Shown piece by piece: positions 45,304 through 54,062 of a stretch of 64,000 nt of DNA. Positions within the stretch are counted from its first letter, which is position 1; each line of letters opens with the position of its first letter. The stretch covers positions 1,833,820 to 1,897,819 of the forward strand of contig CP092081.1 in the NCBI GenBank assembly GCA_022226935.1, given 5' to 3'. The notes beneath the pieces were generated by a model that searched no databases, was not told the DNA's origin, and was given only the letters and a program-made list of their open reading frames with translations. Both the position numbers and the translations under genes were made by a program. The DNA is from Nitrospira sp. GTDB lineage: Bacteria > Nitrospirota > Nitrospiria > Nitrospirales > Nitrospiraceae.

Positions 45304-45642
45304 TTTCGACTATTCCGATGGGGATTCATGAACGTCTATACCTTGCGCCCCTCTTTCCTGTCAAGTCTGGCGCCGCGTCCTTGGTTGGTGGCTATTGCAG
45401 ATGCCCCGCTCGCCCACAACATTCATCTGACAATTGCTCATGGCTGTCGCTGCAAAGACACATCGGCTCCATCGGAAGGCGCTCGCTTGCTCTCGCGGCT
45501 GGATCGGTGAGCGACTTCCCTCCCCGCGCCATTCGCTGCGTTGACACCCCACGACCCATCCAAACTGCGGCAGATTTTTCGTCATTGACATCATCTGGGG
45601 CCTGAGCAATAATCCCGCCCTCTTCTTCCTCGGTACCTTCTC
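45304..45642. other. Divergent intergenic region, no gene
   Basis: About 340 bases between the Rrf2 gene and the Fis-type regulator gene. No coding region is credible. It carries the promoter at 45585-45613 and presumably the promoter of the sulfate operon in the opposite direction, which could not be placed. Confidence 0.5.
45585..45613 (+). promoter_or_regulatory. Strong sigma-70-type promoter of the Fis-type regulator gene
   Basis: TTGACA (45585-45590), a 17-base spacer and AATAAT (45608-45613) lie 30 bases before the start codon. A good match to consensus with optimal spacing. Confidence 0.65.
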
Positions 45643-46227
45643 ATGACGCTGCGCTCATCAACATTTAATATCCTCTTGCTCAGTACAGACAGCGAGATCC
45701 AGTCACACTACAAGGACCTTTTCGGTGAGCAGGCGATTACGATTGGCCGGGAAGGCCCATCGCTGCAAAAGGATCTGACGAAGCGCGACTACGACGCCGT
45801 CATCATCGAATCGAAGCTGGCCGCCGCGGCAGACCTGGGTAAATTGCTGACGGGAATCGATTCTTCACGGACCCTGCTCTTGGTGGGATCGCGCACTGTG
45901 CTGAAACGCACGGCGTCTGCGCTGCAGGCATCCAAGGCGCCTAAGGCTGAATCGCCTCCGTCCAACGGCAAAGGACAAGCCTTGTGCCTGGATTCCTATC
46001 TCGAACACAAGGTCGGTGATTTCGTCAAAGGCATGCGGAACGGCTCCGGAAAAAATCTCCACCCGATGCTGATCGCCGCGGTCGAACGTCCGTTGATTCT
46101 GCTGACTTTGCGGGAGACCAAAGGCAACCAGATCCAAGCCGCCGAACTCCTTGGCCTGAATCGCAACACGCTGAGAAAAAAGATTCTCGATCTGGACATC
46201 CCCGTCAAACGCGCCAGGGCAAGCTAG
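45643..46227 (+). CDS. Fis-type helix-turn-helix regulator with receiver-like N-terminus
   Basis: 194 residues. Seen: an N-terminal domain of about 110 residues that resembles a decayed response-regulator receiver (FNILLLSTDSEIQSHY, DYDAVIIESKLAA, LLLVGSRTVLKRT); the site of phosphoryl-acceptor Asp is not conserved. The C-terminus is a Fis/NtrC-type DNA-binding region (LRETKGNQIQAAELLGLNRNTLRKKILDL in parts). Known: such HTHs bind bent DNA as dimers. There is no AAA+ domain, so it does not directly activate sigma-54. It precedes an HU gene. Confidence 0.75.
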   Translation: MTLRSSTFNILLLSTDSEIQSHYKDLFGEQAITIGREGPSLQKDLTKRDYDAVIIESKLAAAADLGKLLTGIDSSRTLLLVGSRTVLKRTASALQASKAPKAESPPSNGKGQALCLDSYLEHKVGDFVKGMRNGSGKNLHPMLIAAVERPLILLTLRETKGNQIQAAELLGLNRNTLRKKILDLDIPVKRARAS

Positions 46228-46320
46228 AGCACCGACGGCTGAGTCGCACCTCATCAAAGGCGTCGCAGGGACGCCCATGCATCACATCCACAGGTCGCCA
46301 ACCACCAACGGAGGGACGCA

Positions 46321-46593
46321 ATGACCAAGGAAGAATTGATTGCACAAATGGCGAACAGTGCCGGTATCACCAAGGTTGCCGCAACGGTCGCACTCGAAGC
46401 CTTCACCGGAGCAGTCACCACGTCGCTCAAGAAGGGGAAACGCGTGACGCTGGTCAATTTCGGCACCTTCACGATTTCAAAGCGCAAGGCCAGGATGGGG
46501 CGCAATCCGCGGACCGGCGAAGCATTGAAAATTCCCGCCGCCCGCATTCCGAAGTTCTCGGCCGGCAAGGAACTGAAGGCAGCAGTCAAATAA
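46321..46593 (+). CDS. hup: HU family DNA-binding protein
   Basis: 90 residues. Seen: MTKEELIAQMANSAGITKVAA, VTLVNFGTFTISKRKAR, the arm GRNPRTGEALKIPA and the end PKFSAGKELKAAVK. Known: dimeric nucleoid protein. Closer to HU than the 22-kb relative. ATG follows GGAGGGACGCA. It lies about 130 bases before tRNA-Val. Confidence 0.93.
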   Translation: MTKEELIAQMANSAGITKVAATVALEAFTGAVTTSLKKGKRVTLVNFGTFTISKRKARMGRNPRTGEALKIPAARIPKFSAGKELKAAVK

Positions 46594-46684
46594 CGAGTCG
46601 GCAGACTCCCGGACGGCCCCACGGGACATGACGCGATTGCGTGGCTCGCGCACAGAGAAACACCCGTCTTGCCATCGCGTTTCC

Positions 46685-46714
46685 TTGACACCTTTGGTAG
46701 GCCTGTATTAGCAT
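46685..46714 (+). promoter_or_regulatory. Sigma-70-type promoter of tRNA-Val
   Basis: TTGACA (46685-46690), an 18-base spacer and TAGCAT (46709-46714), 11 bases before the tRNA 5' end. Confidence 0.65.
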
Positions 46715-46725
46715 CGCCGATCGAT

Positions 46726-46800
46726 AGGCGCGTAGCTCAGGGGGAGAGCGCTACCTTGACACGGTAGAGGTCGACGGTTCAAGACCGTCCGCGCCTACCA
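46726..46800 (+). tRNA. tRNA-Val (anticodon GAC)
   Basis: 75 bases including encoded CCA. Acceptor AGGCGCG pairs with CGCGCCT. Anticodon stem CTACC/GGTAG encloses loop TTGACAC with anticodon GAC. T-arm GACGG-TTCAAGA-CCGTC. Upstream of thrS, with about 20 bases between. Confidence 0.95.
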
Positions 46801-46822
46801 TTTTCGTTCGTTCACGAAGTTC

Positions 46823-48844
46823 GTGATCCGATTACCGGCAATGGGGTGGTCGGCACGACGTTGTATTTTTTTGGCAGGATTGACCGGAGTGGCCTCACAG
46901 CTCATTCACATCACCTTTCCTGACGGAACTCGAAAACAAGTACCAACAGGATGCACCGTCCGAGAGGCCTTAACCCCACAGGGCGGCCGCCTCGACGGGA
47001 AAATCCTGGCCGCCAAAGTCAACGGCGTGCCGATGGACTTGTTTCACGCCTTGGAGCAAGACGCAACCGTCGAACCCTTGACCTTTGAATCGGCCGAGGG
47101 ACGAGAGGTCTACCGCCACAGCAGCACCCACATCATGGCTCAAGCCGTCAAGGAAGTGTTCCCGAGCGCGCAACTCACAATCGGTCCGGCGCTCGAAGAC
47201 GGGTTCTATTACGATTTTGCGTTCGACCGACCGTTCACCCCGGAAGACCTGGAAAAGATCGAAGCCCGCGCCATTGAGATCACCAAGCGTGGCCTGACTG
47301 TCAGCCGTAGTGAACTATCCAAAGAAGACGCGATCAAATTTTTTCAGGACCGCGGAGAAGCGTACAAGGTCGAACTGATCAAGAGCTTCGAAGACGGTTC
47401 CCCGATTTCCCTTTACCGCCAGGGAGAATTCGTTGATCTCTGCCGCGGGCCGCATCTTCCCACTACCAGCTACGTGGGTGCCTTCAAGCTCCTCTCGACC
47501 GGCGGCGCCTATTGGCGCGGCGACGAACGCAATCCCATGCTCCAGCGGGTCTACGGCACTTCGTTCCCCACGAAAAAAGAACTTGATGCCCATCTGGCGA
47601 AACTCGAAGAGATCAAGCGTCGTGACCATCGCAAACTCGGGAAAGAGCTCGACCTCATCACGATTCAAGACGAAATCGGTCCCGGCTTGGTCCTCTGGCA
47701 TCCCAAAGGCTCGCTGATCCGCCTGCTCATCGAAAATTTCTGGCGAGAGCAGCATATCAAGGACGGATACGACCTGGTCTATTCCCCGCATGTCGCCAGA
47801 CTCGATCTCTGGAAAACCAGCGGCCACGTCGACTACTACCGCGAAAATATGTTTGCCGCGATGAAACTGGAAGGCAGCGAATATCAGCTCAAGCCGATGA
47901 ACTGCCCCTTCCATATCATGATCTACAAATCTCACTTGCGCAGCTATCGGGATTTGCCGATCCGGTACGGAGAATTGGGAACCGTGTATCGGTACGAACG
48001 AACCGGCGTGTTACATGGCCTCCTGCGGGTCCGCGGCTTTACCCAAGATGACGCCCATTTGTTCTGTCGTCCCGATCAGATCGAAGCCGAAGTCAGCCGC
48101 GTGCTGGACTTTACCTTTTTCGTCCTCGGCACCTTCGGATTCACGGAATTTGAAATCTATCTTTCGACCCGGCCCGAGAAATCGGTCGGCTCGGATGAGA
48201 ACTGGACCATCGCGACGAATGCCTTGGAGGCAGCGCTGAAGAGCCGGAACGTGGCCTATCAGGTGGATCCCGGCGAAGGCGTCTTCTACGGCCCGAAAAT
48301 CGACATCAAGATCAAAGATGTCTTGGGTCGTTCCTGGCAATGTTCGACGGTTCAGGTCGATTTCAACAATCCCGAACGTTTCAAGCTGGCTTATACCGGC
48401 GAAGACGGTAAACACCACCAGCCCATTATGATTCATCGCGCGCTCATGGGTTCGATTGAGCGCTTCTTTGGCATTTTGATCGAGCACTATGCCGGCGCCT
48501 TCCCGACGTGGCTGGCTCCGGTTCAAGCAGTGGTGCTGACGATTACCGACCATCAGCAGGAATTCGCGGCAAAAGTCGTCTCCACCCTCAAGAGCCACGG
48601 ATACCGGGTCGAGGCGGATCTCCGCAATGAGAAAATCGGGTTTAAAATCCGGGAAGCAGAAAAGAACAAGATCCCTTACATGCTGGTCGTGGGGGACAAA
48701 GAAGTACAGAGCGGCATGGTGGCGGTTCGCGGGCGGAGCGGCGCAAACCATGGAACCATGCCGGTCGAACAATTCCTGGAACTCATTCGCACAGACACCA
48801 ATCACGCATTGCGCGACACTGCAACCCACTCACAAACGAGGTGA
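46823..48844 (+). CDS. thrS: Threonyl-tRNA synthetase
   Basis: Up to 673 residues. Seen: N-terminal TGS domain (ITFPDGTRKQVPTGCTVREAL), editing domain with HSSTHIMAQAV and the later Cys/His site (VDLCRGPHLP), class II core with motif 2 RYERTGVLHGLLRVRGFTQDDAH in parts and motif 3 HRALMGSIERF, and the anticodon domain. Known: charges tRNA-Thr and clears Ser-tRNA-Thr. The first 20 residues are not typical of the family; a GTG at 46889 (VASQLIHITF) is a good alternative start. Its stop is one codon before infC. Confidence 0.95.
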   Translation: MIRLPAMGWSARRCIFLAGLTGVASQLIHITFPDGTRKQVPTGCTVREALTPQGGRLDGKILAAKVNGVPMDLFHALEQDATVEPLTFESAEGREVYRHSSTHIMAQAVKEVFPSAQLTIGPALEDGFYYDFAFDRPFTPEDLEKIEARAIEITKRGLTVSRSELSKEDAIKFFQDRGEAYKVELIKSFEDGSPISLYRQGEFVDLCRGPHLPTTSYVGAFKLLSTGGAYWRGDERNPMLQRVYGTSFPTKKELDAHLAKLEEIKRRDHRKLGKELDLITIQDEIGPGLVLWHPKGSLIRLLIENFWREQHIKDGYDLVYSPHVARLDLWKTSGHVDYYRENMFAAMKLEGSEYQLKPMNCPFHIMIYKSHLRSYRDLPIRYGELGTVYRYERTGVLHGLLRVRGFTQDDAHLFCRPDQIEAEVSRVLDFTFFVLGTFGFTEFEIYLSTRPEKSVGSDENWTIATNALEAALKSRNVAYQVDPGEGVFYGPKIDIKIKDVLGRSWQCSTVQVDFNNPERFKLAYTGEDGKHHQPIMIHRALMGSIERFFGILIEHYAGAFPTWLAPVQAVVLTITDHQQEFAAKVVSTLKSHGYRVEADLRNEKIGFKIREAEKNKIPYMLVVGDKEVQSGMVAVRGRSGANHGTMPVEQFLELIRTDTNHALRDTATHSQTR

Positions 48845-48847
48845 CCT

Positions 48848-49354
48848 ATCGTCCCTAAATTACGTGTAAACCGGGAAATCAGGATTCGGGAAGTTCGTGT
48901 CATCGGTCCTGACGGCGAGCAATTGGGAATACTGCCGACCGTAGAGGCATTCAATAAGGCACAAGAAGGGGGTTACGATCTCGTTGAGGTCGCCCCGACT
49001 TCGCAGCCTCCGGTTTGCCGTATCATGGACTATGGGAAATATAAGTTCGAGCTCAGCAAAAAGGATCACCAGAGCCGGCGGCACCAGAAATCCACCCAGG
49101 TCAAAGAGATCAAGCTGAGACCGCGCACGGACAAACATGATCTCGAGATCAAAATCCGCCAGATCAAAGAATTTCTGGCCGATGGAAATAAGACCAAGGT
49201 GACTCTCACGTATCGCGGGCGTGAGATGGCCAATCAGGAAATGGGTCGCACGATGATGACGAGTGTGATTCAGCAGTGCACGGAAGCGGGAACCGTCGAG
49301 TTTGCGCCGAGGATGGAAGGGCGGAGCCTCATTATGATTTTGGCTCCCAAATAG
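48848..49354 (+). CDS. infC: Translation initiation factor IF-3, with an ATC start codon
   Basis: 168 residues. Seen: RVNREIRIREVRVIGPDGEQLGIL, GYDLVEVAPTSQPPVCRIMDYGKYKFE in parts, and the C-terminal KEIKLRPRTDKHDLEIK. The frame contains no ATG, GTG or TTG before the conserved N-terminus: the thrS stop TGA (48842-48844) is in the same frame, leaving only CCT-ATC-GTC-CCT. ATC at 48848 follows GAGGTG by four bases. Known: infC uses rare non-canonical starts (AUU in E. coli) so that IF-3 represses its own translation. Part of thrS-infC-rpmI-rplT. Confidence 0.93.
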   Translation: MVPKLRVNREIRIREVRVIGPDGEQLGILPTVEAFNKAQEGGYDLVEVAPTSQPPVCRIMDYGKYKFELSKKDHQSRRHQKSTQVKEIKLRPRTDKHDLEIKIRQIKEFLADGNKTKVTLTYRGREMANQEMGRTMMTSVIQQCTEAGTVEFAPRMEGRSLIMILAPK

Positions 49355-49387
49355 TGCGCACGACGCACACAAGGAAGGAATGAGAGT

Positions 49388-49585
49388 ATGAAGATGAAGA
49401 TGAAAACCCACAGCGGCGCGAAGAAGCGGTTCAAGCGCACAGGCACCGGCAAATTGGTTCGCCGGAAGGCCGGCGGTCGGCATTTGCTGACCGGCAAGCC
49501 GCGCGACCGCAAGCGGAACCTGAAGGGGGCCACGGATGTCTCCTCCGCCTCGACGCCCGCGTTGAACAAATTACTTCCGCAGTAA
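49388..49585 (+). CDS. rpmI: 50S ribosomal protein L35
   Basis: 65 residues. Seen: KMKTHSGAKKRFKRTGTGKLVRRKAG, HLLTGKPRDRKRNL and the C-terminal basic helix. Three in-frame ATGs (49388, 49394, 49400) are close together; the first is nearest an AAGGAATGAGAG stretch. Between infC and rplT as in most bacteria. Confidence 0.94.
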   Translation: MKMKMKTHSGAKKRFKRTGTGKLVRRKAGGRHLLTGKPRDRKRNLKGATDVSSASTPALNKLLPQ

Positions 49586-49628
49586 CGATGATTGTGCCGT
49601 GAACAGGATCTGAAAGGAGTAGCATCCC

Positions 49629-49997
49629 ATGCCTCGTACAAAAGGTGGTCCGAAAACCAGACAGCGGCGAAAGAAGCGCCTAAAACTGGCGAAAGGCCAG
49701 TATGGCGCCAAAAGCCGGCTGTTCCGAACAGCAACCGAATCAGTGGATAAAGGGCAGGCTTACGCGTACTCAGGGCGGAAGCAGCGGAAACGCGATTTCC
49801 GCCAGCTCTGGATCGCGCGCATCAGCGCTGCGACCCGCTTGCATGGCATCGCGTATAGCCGATTCATGAACGCCCTGAAGAAGGCGAATATCTTATTGGA
49901 TCGGAAAGTACTGTCCGATATGGCAATCCGGGATATGGCGGGATTTGAGAAGCTCGTCGGGGTTGCCAAGCAGCAGCTCGCCACTGCCGCGAGCTAA
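49629..49997 (+). CDS. rplT: 50S ribosomal protein L20
   Basis: 122 residues. Seen: MPRTKGGPKTRQRRKKRLKLAKG, FRTATESVDKGQAYAYSGRKQRKRDFRQLWIARI in parts and the C-terminal KVLSDMAIRDM. Known: assembly protein that binds 23S rRNA and, in some bacteria, its own operon leader. AAAGGAG lies upstream of the ATG. The operon ends here at a strong hairpin rather than continuing into pheST. Confidence 0.96.
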   Translation: MPRTKGGPKTRQRRKKRLKLAKGQYGAKSRLFRTATESVDKGQAYAYSGRKQRKRDFRQLWIARISAATRLHGIAYSRFMNALKKANILLDRKVLSDMAIRDMAGFEKLVGVAKQQLATAAS

Positions 49998-50015
49998 CGG
50001 GTACGCCTCATAGTT

Positions 50016-50056
50016 CGTGACGGGAAGATCCTAATCGAACGGATTTTCCCGTCACG
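50016..50056. terminator. Bidirectional terminator hairpin between rplT and pheT
   Basis: CGTGACGGGAA (50016-50026) pairs with TTCCCGTCACG (50046-50056), extended inward by GATCC/GGATT (one G-T pair) to a 16-bp stem with a 9-base loop. The right arm contains the pheT stop codon. AA and TT runs in the arms could serve either direction. Confidence 0.7.
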
Positions 50057-51770
50057 CTTCATCCAGCAGTCGATCGATTTCCAACTCTAGCGCAACTGCC
50101 GGCACACCAATCTGCCACTGTTCTAACACTTCGGGATGCAGCTCCCCGAGCAGTCCGATGGCTTGTCCATTCAGCATGATTCTTCCTGCCCTGCCCTCAA
50201 GGAACGACGGGTGAGGGACCGGCTCCAACGTAAAAGAACGGTCCAAATAATAGAGCAGCAAATCGAGGCAGGAATGAATTTCCGAGAAGTGCGCCCCGGC
50301 ATGGGCAATGACCGCCCCTAACACCGTGATCGTCCGAGATCCGACATCGGCGCGGGCATCGGGCACCGCCACTTCCCCGACCTCGAACATCCGATGCGGA
50401 TAAAACGCCCGGCTTGAATTCGTCTCCACCTGCAACAACGAAGGGGTGATCCACTGGCGCAAGCAGGAATAGCTGAGCGACATGACATTATCCACTTCCA
50501 CGACTTTCGCCCACTCGCTGCCATCCAAGCGCATGCGTGTGCAAAAATCCTGGTGCGACCCCATGATGTTGGAAATGATCTCCTGAAACTCCATCCCCAC
50601 CATGAGATGACGAACCCGGTCGGCCATTTGCTCCAACCGGGACAGTCCTCCCACCGTGAACTGCGACGGCATGACTGGAGCAAACCGTGCATAGCCCTGA
50701 CTGATCGCCACATCCTCCACCACATCGACAGTATGCAGCAGGTCGTTGCGATACGGCGGCAACTGCACAGCCACCTTGAGGCCGGCTGATTTCACCGTGT
50801 AGCCATAAGACTTGAGCGCTGTGGTGACTTCTTTGCTACCCAACGCTTCTCCCAGCGCGGCTTCGATGGCCTTGAGCGGAATCGACCGCGGCGCGCCGAA
50901 ATCGATCGGCGTCTGCCAGCGTTTGCCGAAGGGAGTTTTCACCGGCGACTGAATTTCAACCGGCGCAATGACGGCTCCGCGGTCGGCAAGGTTCGCGGCA
51001 AAAATGTTCAATGTCAGCGCGACCATGTGAAGATCAGTCCCGGTCACCTCTACGAACAGGTGATCGTCTCCTACCTGCACTTCGCCGATTTCGCGGCTAT
51101 TGATGATCGGAGGAAACGACAAGACTTGCCCCTTGGCATCACGCAGGATCGGCAATCGATCGTGGCCGCTGACGATGCCGCCATACTCCACGCCTTTAGG
51201 ATGGACCATCAGAATCTCGCGCAACGTCATCACCGTTTCCATGCCCAGCGGCATGAATCGCACGTCATCCGGCTTCACCAGATCATACGATACGGGAAAG
51301 GCAATCGGCGCCAGACGATAGAGGCCGATAGACACCGACCGGCGTTTGCGCCCGAAAATATCCGCCAGTTTTTCCTGCGTCTGGATCAGTTGCGCCAGAC
51401 CGGATGCCGTCACGCGATAACCGATCGCCGTACAGGCTGCCACATAGGGACGCACCTGCTCCAGTCCCGGTGCCACGACGAGTTTTCCGGCCACGCGTTT
51501 CTGCTTCTTGAAGAAGGGATAGGTACTCGCCGCGCCCTGCTGCTTGGTCCTGATCTGCCGCGCGATCCCTTCGCAACACCACAAATCCGGCCGGTTGCTG
51601 TCCTGCAACTCAATGCGTAATTCACCGGTCTCGGGATTGTGCCCTTTTAATTCACCTTTCACCAACATCAGCCATTGCTCAAGCTGGTCGATCGAAATAC
51701 GGGACGCCGTTTCGTCCGGCCCGGCAATCAACGCCTCGAGATCGTCTCGTTGTAGGGAAATGGTGGGCAT
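50052..51770 (-). CDS. pheT: Phenylalanyl-tRNA synthetase beta subunit, archaeal/eukaryotic type
   Basis: 572 residues; bacterial PheT is about 800. Seen: MPTISLQRDDLEALI, SIDQLEQWLMLVKGELKG, IELQDSNRPDLWCCEGIARQIR in parts and a B3/B4-like and B5 core; missing are the bacterial N-terminal EMAP-like tRNA-binding domain and the C-terminal anticodon-binding FDX-ACB domain. This is the archaeal architecture. Known: with PheS it forms an (alpha-beta)2 enzyme that charges tRNA-Phe. It lies 12 bases after pheS and converges on rplT. Confidence 0.9.
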   Translation of the reverse strand: MPTISLQRDDLEALIAGPDETASRISIDQLEQWLMLVKGELKGHNPETGELRIELQDSNRPDLWCCEGIARQIRTKQQGAASTYPFFKKQKRVAGKLVVAPGLEQVRPYVAACTAIGYRVTASGLAQLIQTQEKLADIFGRKRRSVSIGLYRLAPIAFPVSYDLVKPDDVRFMPLGMETVMTLREILMVHPKGVEYGGIVSGHDRLPILRDAKGQVLSFPPIINSREIGEVQVGDDHLFVEVTGTDLHMVALTLNIFAANLADRGAVIAPVEIQSPVKTPFGKRWQTPIDFGAPRSIPLKAIEAALGEALGSKEVTTALKSYGYTVKSAGLKVAVQLPPYRNDLLHTVDVVEDVAISQGYARFAPVMPSQFTVGGLSRLEQMADRVRHLMVGMEFQEIISNIMGSHQDFCTRMRLDGSEWAKVVEVDNVMSLSYSCLRQWITPSLLQVETNSSRAFYPHRMFEVGEVAVPDARADVGSRTITVLGAVIAHAGAHFSEIHSCLDLLLYYLDRSFTLEPVPHPSFLEGRAGRIMLNGQAIGLLGELHPEVLEQWQIGVPAVALELEIDRLLDEA

Positions 51771-51782
51771 GATGTGATGATC

Positions 51783-53327
51783 CTAAAAACTTCCCCGCAT
51801 AGTGCGAATGAATTCCAAATCCGCCGAGAAGAGGTCGCGGATATCATGGATGCCCAACGCCACCATCGCCATGCGATCCAGCCCGAGCCCCCAGGCAATG
51901 ACCGGCACCGAAACCCCGAGCGGCGTCGTCACTTCAGGCCGGAACAATCCTGCGCCGCCCAATTCCATCCAGCCCAGTTTCGGGTGGCGCACATGCATTT
52001 CGACTGAAGGCTCGGTGAATGGGAAATAGGCCGGAAGAAATTTTACTTCCTTGGCCTGCGCCACTTCGCGGGCGAACAGATTCAACAATCCCAACAACGT
52101 TCGGAAGTTGATATCCGAACCCAAGACGATCCCTTCGACCTGGAAAAAATCGGTCGCATGCGTGGCATCCACCTGGTCGTAGCGAAAACAGCGGGCGATG
52201 GAGAAGTATTTTCCCGGCACCGACGGGCTCGTCGCCAGCCTGCGCGCAGAGACCGCCGTCCCTTGGCTCCGCAATACCAACCGCCTAGCTCGCTCCGCAT
52301 CGAACTGATATCCCCAGCCGGTTGATCCTGCCCTCGCTCCATTTTCGTGGACCTGCGTCACGTTCGTCAGATACGGCTCGGCGATGTCGCGGGCATGGGT
52401 CGGGTTTTTCACAAAATACACGTCGTGGATATCCCGCGCCGGGTGAAACTGCGGCATGAACAACGCGTCCATGTTCCAGAACTCGGTCTCCACGAGCGTC
52501 CCGCGCATTTCCTGGAACCCCATGCTGACCAGTTTGAGTTTCACGAGATCCAGGAATTCTCGATACGGATGCCGTTTTCCCGCCGCAATCCTCGGGGCCC
52601 GCAGACTGATCGTATATTTCCGGAACTGCTTCGTCCGCCAGGCGCCTTCCTTAAGAAGCTCAGGCGTCAATTGCGAGACTTCCTCCGCGACACCGTCACG
52701 CGACAGTTGATCAGCCACCTCCTGGCCGGAAGGCGTCAGCAGAAACGATCGGGTCACTCGCTCATCCACACGGAAAGGCTCGCGCGCGTTTCCACGCTTG
52801 ACCGCATGTTGTTGAAGCACCGCCCGGAGCGGCTCCGCAAAGGTTTGTAACTCACGTTGTCCGCTCCGCAATTCTTGCAGCAGCGCGCGCATCGCCTCCG
52901 CCGTGGGGCTGTTCCGACCGGTGCTTTCAATACAGCCGCCCTGCACAATGAGAATGGCGCCTTCTTTCTTGAGAGTCCCGACCGCCTTGCTGACATCCGA
53001 CGGTTCAAGTGCTTCTTTGGCCTGAATGTCTTGGATCGTCAGACGCTTTCCAGTCTGTCCGGCTTCACGCGCCGCCGACAGCACGCGTTCAATCGGCGCG
53101 TACTTCTCGAAAAATACCTCACCGATCGGTGTCAACGACGCGATGTACGCCACCGTTTCGGCATGCACGGCAATCAAGGATTTGGCCAAGAGCCATTCGA
53201 CGGCCATGCTTAACTGCGAGGGTTCCAGCCCGGTGGAGTCCGCAAGGTGATCGAGCGTGGAGGGCGAGCCAGGCTGCGGAGCCAATGCCAGCAGCACTTT
53301 GCTTTCGAGAGGATGAAGATTATCCAT
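51783..53327 (-). CDS. pheS: Phenylalanyl-tRNA synthetase alpha subunit, archaeal/eukaryotic type
   Basis: 514 residues; bacterial PheS is about 330-350. Seen: N-terminal winged-helix domains (LHPLESKVLLAL, LSMAVEWLLAKSLI, LTPIGEVFFEKYAPIE) as in archaeal and eukaryotic PheS, then a class II core with motif 2-like YFSIARCFRYDQVDATHATDF in parts, MELGGAGLFRPEV and GLGLDRMAM. Also WGYQFDAERARRLVL. Bacterial PheS starts instead with a coiled coil. It follows rpe by 27 bases. Confidence 0.9.
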   Translation of the reverse strand: MDNLHPLESKVLLALAPQPGSPSTLDHLADSTGLEPSQLSMAVEWLLAKSLIAVHAETVAYIASLTPIGEVFFEKYAPIERVLSAAREAGQTGKRLTIQDIQAKEALEPSDVSKAVGTLKKEGAILIVQGGCIESTGRNSPTAEAMRALLQELRSGQRELQTFAEPLRAVLQQHAVKRGNAREPFRVDERVTRSFLLTPSGQEVADQLSRDGVAEEVSQLTPELLKEGAWRTKQFRKYTISLRAPRIAAGKRHPYREFLDLVKLKLVSMGFQEMRGTLVETEFWNMDALFMPQFHPARDIHDVYFVKNPTHARDIAEPYLTNVTQVHENGARAGSTGWGYQFDAERARRLVLRSQGTAVSARRLATSPSVPGKYFSIARCFRYDQVDATHATDFFQVEGIVLGSDINFRTLLGLLNLFAREVAQAKEVKFLPAYFPFTEPSVEMHVRHPKLGWMELGGAGLFRPEVTTPLGVSVPVIAWGLGLDRMAMVALGIHDIRDLFSADLEFIRTMRGSF

Positions 53328-53354
53328 GAATGACGGTGCGAGCAGATGCCTCTT

Positions 53355-54062
53355 CTATCGTTGGGCAGCTAGACTTCTACCGGTACGTGGCGGTGCGACA
53401 CGACCGGCTCTGAGCGCCGTAATGGCCGCAGCATAATTATGCTCGGAAAAGACCGCTGATCCTGCCACCAACACGTCGGCGCCTGCCGCGAGTATGGATT
53501 CCGCGTTGTCCGGTTTCACGCCCCCGTCTACTTCCAAGAGCGCATGGCTTTGGGTGCGGTCGATCAGCGCTCGGACCTCGGCGATTTTTCGTAAGGACGA
53601 AGGAATAAATTTTTGTCCCCCGAAACCCGGGTTCACCGACATGATGAGGATGAGATCGGCGTCGCTCACGATTTCGGACAGGGTGATTGCTGGTGTGGCA
53701 GGGTTCAAGGTGACCCCGGCCTTCGCACCGTGGTCCTTGATCACCTGCACCGTCCGATGCAGGTGAGGGCAGGTTTCCACATGAACCGTGAGATAGTTTG
53801 CGCCGGCCTCGGCAAACTCTCCGATGAACGCATCCGGATTGGTCATCATCAGATGCACGTCCAACGGCAGGCTGGTGACTTTTCTCAAGGCTTCAACCAC
53901 CGGGGGCCCGATCGTCAAGTTCGGCACAAAGTGACCATCCATCACATCGACGTGCAACCAGTCGGCACCCGCCTCTTCGACTTTGGCGACCTCTTCGGCC
54001 AGGCGGGCAAAATCTGCCGACAGAATGGACGGGGCTATGCAGACGGTCCTGCCGGTCATCAC
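53355..54062 (-). CDS. rpe: Ribulose-phosphate 3-epimerase
   Basis: 235 residues. Seen: APSILSADFARL, HVDVMDGHFVPNLTIGP, VHLMMTNPD, MSVNPGFGGQKFIP and LEVDGGVKPDN, the metal-binding TIM-barrel residues of the family. Known: interconverts ribulose- and xylulose-5-phosphate. The C-terminus carries about ten extra basic residues. Its ATG overlaps the rsmB stop by four bases. In the fmt-rsmB-rpe run. Confidence 0.94.
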   Translation of the reverse strand: MMTGRTVCIAPSILSADFARLAEEVAKVEEAGADWLHVDVMDGHFVPNLTIGPPVVEALRKVTSLPLDVHLMMTNPDAFIGEFAEAGANYLTVHVETCPHLHRTVQVIKDHGAKAGVTLNPATPAITLSEIVSDADLILIMSVNPGFGGQKFIPSSLRKIAEVRALIDRTQSHALLEVDGGVKPDNAESILAAGADVLVAGSAVFSEHNYAAAITALRAGRVAPPRTGRSLAAQR

